From Eutypella sp. D-1 (Eukaryota; Ascomycota; Sordariomycetes; Xylariales; Diatrypaceae): a stretch of 64,000 nt of DNA. The notes beneath the pieces are model-generated. The model did no database searches and had not been told where the DNA came from. It saw only the letters and a list, made by a program, of their open reading frames with translations. The translations under genes and the position numbers were made by a program. The stretch lies in contig JAJTTP010000011.1 in assembly GCA_023313575.1 (NCBI GenBank), positions 1,240,001 to 1,304,000 on the forward strand. Reading direction: 5' to 3'. Positions within the stretch are counted from its first letter, which is position 1. Every line of letters starts with the position of its first letter. Shown piece by piece: positions 58,438 through 64,000 of the stretch.

Positions 58438-59508
58438 ATGGATCCTCGTTACGGCGGTCAAGGTCATCAGGGTGGAGGAGGGTATGGAGGAGAGGCTTCT
58501 TCCTACTACAATGACCAGTCCAACCCCCAACAGCCTTACGGCGGTGGCCCTGGCGGGGGCTATGGTGGCGGTCCTGGCGGGGGCTATGGTGGTGGCCCTG
58601 GCGGAGGTTACGGAGGCCCTCCCGCAAGTGGCTACGGAGGTGGTCCGGGCGGCGGCTATGGTGGTCCCGGAGGACCCGGTGGAGAACGATATCCTTCGCC
58701 TCACAACGCTGGACCTGACGGGCCCGATGGAGAGCGTGGCTTGATGGGCGGACTCGCCGGTGCCGCAGCCGGTGCATACGGCGGCCATAAAATGGGCCAC
58801 GGGGTTATCGGCGCCATCGGTGGTGCCATCGCCGGCCACAAGTTGCAGGATTTCGTGAGCGACCGCAAGGAGAAGAAGGAGGAGGAGAAGATGCAGCAGC
58901 AGATGTACTCGTCGCCGCCACCGCCATACGGCAACTCTGGACCGCACCATCCTCCCCCCTCCCACCACCATCATCACCACGTGGGAGGACACCACTCGCC
59001 TTCCCGAGACCGGTCCATCGGCGGCTTCGATGGTAATTTCTCGGCCTCTTCGCACGACATCCACCTCGAGGGTGACTTCGACCTGGTCGCTGTGTGCAGA
59101 CGCGATGATGGGGGCAGCCAAACGAGCACCTTGAACCTCAACCAGGTGCTCAGCAACGAGGACGGGCGTTTCCGGTGGGTGAGCGGCGGCGGCGGCGGAA
59201 GCAGCGTCACGGTGCAGCAGGGCGACACCCTACGGGAGATCGCGCGGCGCGTCGGCTGCAACTTCGAGGAACTGGCCCGGAGGAACAACATCAATAACCC
59301 GGACATGATCTACCCGGGCCAGCATCTGGAGGTGCCGGGCAGAGGACCGGCTGGTAACTTCAGCTCCTCAGGTCGGGACATCCGCCTCGTCGACGGAGGC
59401 CGAGCCTTAGAGGCGGAGCTGCGCAACGTCAGGGGGGAGTGGCGTCGGGCCCGGATCGAGTTGGATGAGCGGATAGGGAACAGGGGTGGCAGGCTTTGCC
59501 TCGTCTAA
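58438..59508 (+). CDS. CVNH-LysM lectin with Gly-rich, glycine-zipper N-terminus
   Basis: Carbohydrate-binding protein, single exon, 356 aa from the ATG at 58438. Residues about 5-90 are Gly-rich with repeated GGGPGGGYG units. A glycine-zipper segment follows (GLMGGLAGAAAGAYGG and GVIGAIGGAIAGHKLQDF), then a charged stretch (SDRKEKKEEEK) and a His-rich region (SHHHHHH). A cyanovirin-N homology (CVNH) domain starts near residue 198 (GNFSASSHDIHLEGDFDLVA...LNLNQVLSNEDGRFRW). It is interrupted by a LysM domain, residues 257-300 (VTVQQGDTLREIARRVGCNF...MIYPGQHLEVP), and resumes as GNFSSSGRDIRLVDGG to the C-terminus. This nested layout is that of the Magnaporthe CVNH-LysM lectin. CVNH binds mannose-type glycans and LysM binds GlcNAc polymers. 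There is no signal peptide. Confidence 0.93.
   Translation: MDPRYGGQGHQGGGGYGGEASSYYNDQSNPQQPYGGGPGGGYGGGPGGGYGGGPGGGYGGPPASGYGGGPGGGYGGPGGPGGERYPSPHNAGPDGPDGERGLMGGLAGAAAGAYGGHKMGHGVIGAIGGAIAGHKLQDFVSDRKEKKEEEKMQQQMYSSPPPPYGNSGPHHPPPSHHHHHHVGGHHSPSRDRSIGGFDGNFSASSHDIHLEGDFDLVAVCRRDDGGSQTSTLNLNQVLSNEDGRFRWVSGGGGGSSVTVQQGDTLREIARRVGCNFEELARRNNINNPDMIYPGQHLEVPGRGPAGNFSSSGRDIRLVDGGRALEAELRNVRGEWRRARIELDERIGNRGGRLCLV
58540..58680 (+). repeat. Coding minisatellite for GGGPGGGY units
   Basis: Roughly 24-bp imperfect tandem units inside the lectin gene, each encoding a GGGPGGGY-like octapeptide. About four copies stand in a row, with a diverged fifth after a PPASG break. Copies differ mainly at third codon positions, so the protein repeat is conserved better than the DNA. 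Confidence 0.85.
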
Positions 59509-60716
59509 GAGCTATGCATCGTTTGAGAGGACACGGAGAGATAGCATTTGAAAGGACAGTTACGGATACCATGAGATAATCGAAGGGAACGATATTTTTC
59601 ACGTTACCACCCCCCCCCCCCCCTCCCCCATAAGAGTAGCATCGCATGTAACTGGCTAGGCTCACCAAATAAAAAAAAAGCTTGCTTTGTGAACTCAATC
59701 TACCTATGCTTGCTCTCACGATATAGCTGTTTAGACTCCGACCACTTTGGCCACATTGGAAGCACTTAGCAGAGCACAGCACGCGTCTCATTTCAGAATG
59801 CCCAATTTGTGACGTAGCAGATCGTTACTGGTTGAAGCAAGGCAAGTTTAGAAACTAGAATCGGAGTTTACTGCCGAGTACCCCAGTGTATATGGGAGCT
59901 TCTTCACCAATAGAGTGAACCGGCAACTCCACGACCCCCACCTGTTCAACCAGGTTACTATGAGTGGCTGAGGGTCAATTCTCCGTCGAATTCCAGTATG
60001 ACCGGTTCCTCGAGGATATGGGAACGGTAAGGGAAAGCTTGACACGAATGAAACGGCCTTTCTATTGGCCAGGTGTATCTTGTTGGCCGCCCCATTAAAT
60101 AACATCATTTATAACCTCCGAGAACATCATGTATTAGTGCGAAGCATCACCCATTAACGCTGCGACGGCTAGGATCAGAAGAGAGACGAACATGGTTCGG
60201 AATATTTGAATAGATTCGGCAACAGCTACACCCGAATATTTTTGTGAGTAGTATGGTAATAATCAGACCTGAAGGTTCACGGAGCCCCTGTAAATCCTAC
60301 GCCGGGTTTGAAGGATACACTTAAAAGAACCTTAAATGTACTGGCTCAAACAGATGTTATTTGTGTCAAGTGAGTATCGTCAAAATATCGCCAACTGCCT
60401 AGTTGTGGTGACGACAGCGCATCTAGCCTAGAGCGATAAGCCTATTACCTTGCATTAGCGTGCTTACATTGCATGGTTACAATGCAGGAGATTTTGCTTA
60501 TTACGCCGTAGGGTTTCTAGGTCCTATGCAGAATAATCGGTTTGCGATGAACTCTACGAGCAGATTCTCACATCTAGAGGTCGCCTATGTTGACAATCAA
60601 GATATATAAATACCGACGCAGTGACTGATAGTTCTGTGGTGTATTGTTTCAGAGTAAGGTGATATCTTTTCCTGTTTTATTGTATGAATCAATACTCGGT
60701 CGAGCCTTAACCCTTC
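59509..60716. other. Intergenic region with C14 run
   Basis: No supported gene. A run of 14 C starts about 100 bp after the lectin stop (59610-59623). The 3' half is the upstream region of the SDR gene. Confidence 0.5.
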
Positions 60717-61570
60717 ATGGCACCTACCGTCGTTCTCATTACTGGAGCTAACAGAGGAATAGGGGAGGGGCTCCTTAAACTATACCTCTCGAAGCAAAAC
60801 CATACGGTTGTCGTTGGAAATCGAGCGCCTGACCATGCCTCCTCGCAAGCACTGCTGTTATTACCCAAGGCCGAAGGCACGACATTGATTTTCGTCAAGA
60901 TTGATGCCACCGTGGAGAGCGACCCTGCCAACGCAGTAAAAGCGCTCGAGTCCCAAGGGATTGACCATCTCGACATTGTGATTGCTAACGCCGGTATTGC
61001 TCTTACATGGTGCAAGGTTTCTGAGGTTACAGCGGAGCTCCTGAAGAAGCATTTTACAACGAATGTTTACGGCTTCGTGTGGCTGTATCAGGCTGTTCTT
61101 CCAATGCTGAAGAAGTCCGAGAACCCGCTCTGGGTGACCATTGGCTCGTCGGCAGCCTTTCTCACGGCAAGTCTCGGTCTACTAGCTCTTTGGTCAATAC
61201 ACGTGTGCTAATGATAGTGTCTTCTAGAACATGTTACCCATGAAGAATGCTGCCTACGCGCCCTCTAAAGTCGTGGGACATTGGCTCACAAGAGCAATGC
61301 ACATCGAAGAGCAATGGTTAACTGCTTTTCCGATTGATCCGGGGTACGTCAGATTGAAATCTATTTGTATCATACGTCAGTACTAACTGCATCTTTAGCT
61401 GGGTCCAGACTGACATTGGCAATCGTGGCGCCGGTGCTTTCGGATATGAACATGCAGCCATCACGGTCGATCAGAGTGTCGAGGGCATGATCAAGGTCAT
61501 TGATGATGCGAAACGAGAGACCCACGGTGGACGGATGTGGACGTGGGAGGGCCAGGAGGTTCCATGGTGA
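60717..61570 (+). CDS. Short-chain dehydrogenase (polyketide ketoreductase-like)
   Basis: SDR of the C-factor/norsolorinic-acid-ketoreductase-like group, 245 aa. Exons are 60717-61166, 61228-61343 and 61399-61570. NAD(P)-binding is VVLITGANRGIGEGLL (TGxxxGIG, residues 9-16), followed by IVIANAGI. Ser144/145 lie in VTIGSSAAFLT, and Tyr160 and Lys164 in NAAYAPSKVVGHW, which is rebuilt across the first intron. The Gly-Trp junction of intron 2 restores DPGWVQTDIGNRGA. Intron 1 begins GCAAGT, a GC-AG intron; no GT donor keeps frame and motif. The neighbour downstream is a bZIP/ankyrin regulator, consistent with a metabolite cluster. Substrate is unknown. Confidence 0.9.
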
Positions 61571-62183
61571 AGCTGTCAACTCGCTCTCCTCGACCCCGAA
61601 AGAAGAAATATCACATACATTAAAGTATGGTCGAGTGTAGTGACGCGATGCTGTGCTCAATGGGGGGTATAGATAGTTCGGGATAAGCGTTTTATATCCA
61701 CAATTTGATCTAAACCATGTGAGGCTGTTGGATGATCATAAAGTTGACTTCTAAGACTGTAAAGAAAATCATCTTTAAGCCATGTAATTCTGCAGTGCTA
61801 TTCATCTCTACTATGTAAGTAGTGGGACTATAACTATTGTGCGCCAGCCGCGATATATGTCCACAGCGACTGTCCACTAAATTTGAAGAGTCTATTCGCC
61901 AGAATTTAGTGCTCTCTAATGCTGACACTTCAGTTTAGGGGCACGCTGAACCAGCAACCCGGCAACTACAATAATTACCCTTGTCATTGTCCCATTGTTT
62001 TCGTATCAGCCGTGTGTATCAGTAGGCTGGTATTCAAAAGCATTGCTGTAAGATTACATACGAAAGTAAGCATTCAAGACTTTCGTCTTCAAGCCTCGGC
62101 TATATCTTTCGTAACAGATAGAAATAGAGTTAATTCCTAGATTTATACATATTGATAGGCAGGCGTCAGTTCGCTAGCAGGCC
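61571..62183. other. Spacer between SDR and bZIP/ankyrin gene
   Basis: About 0.6 kb, AT-rich, containing the SDR 3' UTR and the regulator's promoter. No further feature is recognised. Confidence 0.5.
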
Positions 62184-63237
62184 ATGAACATCCCCATGGA
62201 TTTTGCCTTGGGGTTACCAGATAATGCGACTATTGCGACTGAGCGACGGCGGCTGCAGAATCGTCTCGCACAGCGTAAATTCCGCCGTAAGCACCCCTCA
62301 ACCCTGGATGCACCAGCCTATGGCCCATACTTATCACTCCATAGAGAAAAGAGAGCAAAGGCAACGGGAGCTCAATACTAGTGAAGATGCATCATCAGCA
62401 TCCACCTTACGGCACGACCCGACTCCTTCTCAGACCCGGGACGCGGACTCATCGGCCTACAGCGTCGCGCTTCCAACGCCAGCCGCAAATGCGAGCGACT
62501 TCTCGCTAAGCATCACACCGGGTGCGGCAGACGAGAATTTCTGGGAACCTCAGCTGGAATCTCTAGACGGAAACCTGTTTGACATAGAACATGCCATGTC
62601 TACTGATCCGTCAACTTCCGCACCGAACCTTAGGACTACGCAAAGTTCCGGCCATAGCGGCGAGGATTCCGGCAATGCCACTCTGGTTATGCCACCTCAT
62701 GACACTGGCAGCAACTATGCCGGCCCTCCTAACCGGTCGCCCTGGTTGGACGATCAGCTACGCATGGCACCTAATGCGCCCGCGCCAGACGACGGCTGGC
62801 TGAGTGTTCTCCACATAGCCGCGCAGCGGGGCCATGAGAGTGTCTTGCGCACGCTAATTCAGCGCGAGGACCTAAATTGTAATCGCAAGGACAGCGACGG
62901 ACGGACCCCGCTTATGCTAGCAGCTATTGGGGGTTACGAGGGTGCTGTAGAACTCTTGTTAGCCCACGGAGCAAGGGTTGGCGAGACAGACCAAGAGAAG
63001 AGGTCCGCGCTACATTGGGCGGTTTTGCATCAGCGGGAACGGGTACTACGCTTGATCTTGGATCATGCTTTGACGATAGGCGAGTTAGATGCGTGCATCA
63101 ATTCGTATGATGCAGCAGGATGGACGCCGTTGCACAGTGCTGTGTATAGGGGCTTCGAGTCTGGTGTCTTGTTGTTATTGCAATTTGGTGCAAATCAAGA
63201 TCATATGGCACGGAAATGTCCATATGTGGATAAATGA
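62184..63237 (+). CDS. bZIP basic region plus ankyrin transcription factor (TOXE-type)
   Basis: Putative DNA-binding regulator, 331 aa, exons 62184-62286 and 62345-63237 with a 58-bp intron inside the basic region. The spliced basic region reads TERRRLQNRLAQRKFRQKRE, the YAP/fungal bZIP pattern. The following residues (QRQRELNTSEDASS) show no leucine heptads, so a dimerising zipper is missing. A Ser/Thr/Pro-rich middle leads to four ankyrin repeats in the C-terminal 140 residues: SVLHIAAQRGHESVLRTLIQ, TPLMLAAIGGYEGAVELLLA, SALHWAVLHQRERVLRLILD and TPLHSAVYRGFESGVLLLLQ. Basic region plus ankyrins without a zipper is the layout of TOXE, the pathway regulator in Cochliobolus. An ATG at 62196 is an alternative start. 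Confidence 0.9.
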
Positions 63238-63880
63238 TCTATGTAAGAAGACCTTATGTATTTAATGGGACGGACTTGATGTTGTGTTATGTGCAGATGC
63301 TGACGCCAGCGAGCCTTAAGAGCGGAACGGAACGAAGAGAGGGACTATCGATACTTAGGTGATATATATGTAGCAGTAGTCATGGCATATTAAGTAATGA
63401 ACACGAAAATGAGGTTAGAGACCCGGAGGTCTACGGTGTAGTGAAGGATATATTCTCTGGGGTCTTAAATTATATTATAGCAAGGTAGTGGGCATTATGG
63501 TATACGACTCGAGAGGTAATCATGTAAGCCTACGACATGGTGGCCACAATGCCTTCAGGAAGCATAAATGCAAGATACATCACTAAGTCTAACACTACCC
63601 GATTAACTATTATTATAGCATGCGACAAAGGCGACCTAGAGCAAAGACTGATGCATTACGACTAGAACAAAGTCATAGACGAACAGAATGTAATATAATG
63701 CTTTGTGTCATTACGCTTTGGCTAAGACTACACCAACAATCGATATTTTGAGTGTGCTTTGTATGTGAATGTAACCTTTCAATGCCTGATTTTGGTCAGG
63801 AGACTACATAAACCGCATGAGTTACTACGAGATGACTGTTATCTATTCATCCTTGAACAAGAACGACGAATACATCCATA
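63238..63880. other. Spacer downstream of the bZIP/ankyrin gene
   Basis: AT-rich, about 0.64 kb, containing the regulator's 3' UTR and the promoter of the gene starting at 63881. Nothing else is recognised. Confidence 0.5.
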
Positions 63881-64000
63881 ATGGCGCAAACGAGGTCTGA
63901 ATTCATCCAAACACTACGAGATAGCTTAAAGTTGTACATACGTGACAACGATTGCGATCCTCTTTTCCGCCTTTTTGGACTCGAAGTCCCCCCTCCCGGT
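63881..64000 (+). CDS. Start of an unidentified gene (partial)
   Basis: An ATG in a good context (CATAATGGC) opens a frame that runs to the window edge, 40 codons: AQTRSEFIQTLRDSLKLYIR then DNDCDPLFRLFGLEVPPPG. No domain is recognised from so short a piece. It is not a signal peptide. Its position after a TOXE-type regulator and an SDR makes it a candidate cluster gene, but that is inference only. It could also be a chance frame. Confidence 0.45.
   Translation, partial: MAQTRSEFIQTLRDSLKLYIRDNDCDPLFRLFGLEVPPPG

Overview
The window looks like nuclear DNA of a filamentous ascomycete (Pezizomycotina, most likely Sordariomycetes). The evidence is spliced genes with short GT-AG introns and CTAAC/CTGAC-type branch points, ATP-citrate lyase split into two head-to-head genes, a GPI-anchored GH72 cell-wall enzyme, a CDC10-class septin, and a CVNH-LysM lectin of the kind known from filamentous fungi. 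Intergenic spaces are long (0.3 to 6 kb). No rRNA gene, credible tRNA gene, CRISPR array or intact transposon is visible. Gene models are hand-spliced from conserved protein motifs and splice consensus. Exon junctions were checked for reading phase, but not against transcripts.

Layout. 0-6.4 kb: ATP-citrate lyase subunit genes acl1 (minus, cut by the window edge) and acl2 (plus), sharing a 4 kb divergent spacer. 9.4-15.5 kb: an APC-family permease of the choline/GABA type followed by a GMC (FAD) oxidoreductase, a plausible uptake-plus-oxidation pair. 17.4-18.4 kb: a small two-finger C2H2 protein. 18.4-24.2 kb: gene-poor. 24.3-26.2 kb: a one-exon F-box-like/ankyrin protein. 27.9-29.8 kb: a GH72 glucanosyltransferase. 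29.8-35.5 kb: gene-poor with microsatellites.

35.5-55.5 kb is a housekeeping block: CDC10-type septin, mitochondrial ribosomal protein bL32m, Ski8/Rec14 WD40 protein, DNA polymerase delta subunit 4, queuosine-salvage glycosylase, SUMO E1 subunit Uba2, a FabG-like SDR and a long-chain-base-phosphate phosphatase. 55.5-64 kb is accessory in character: a CVNH-LysM lectin with a Gly-rich/glycine-zipper N-terminus, an SDR resembling polyketide ketoreductases, a transcription factor with a bZIP basic region plus ankyrin repeats but no leucine zipper (the architecture of fungal cluster regulators such as TOXE), and the start of a further gene. The last three may be the edge of a secondary-metabolite cluster.

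Unusual points: a Ski8 gene whose first coding exon appears to be only the ATG, a GC-AG intron in the SDR, a long low-complexity N-terminal extension and 685-bp intron in UBA2, the composite lectin, and a 10-bp palindrome (TACCTAGGTA) found at least eight times, only outside coding exons.
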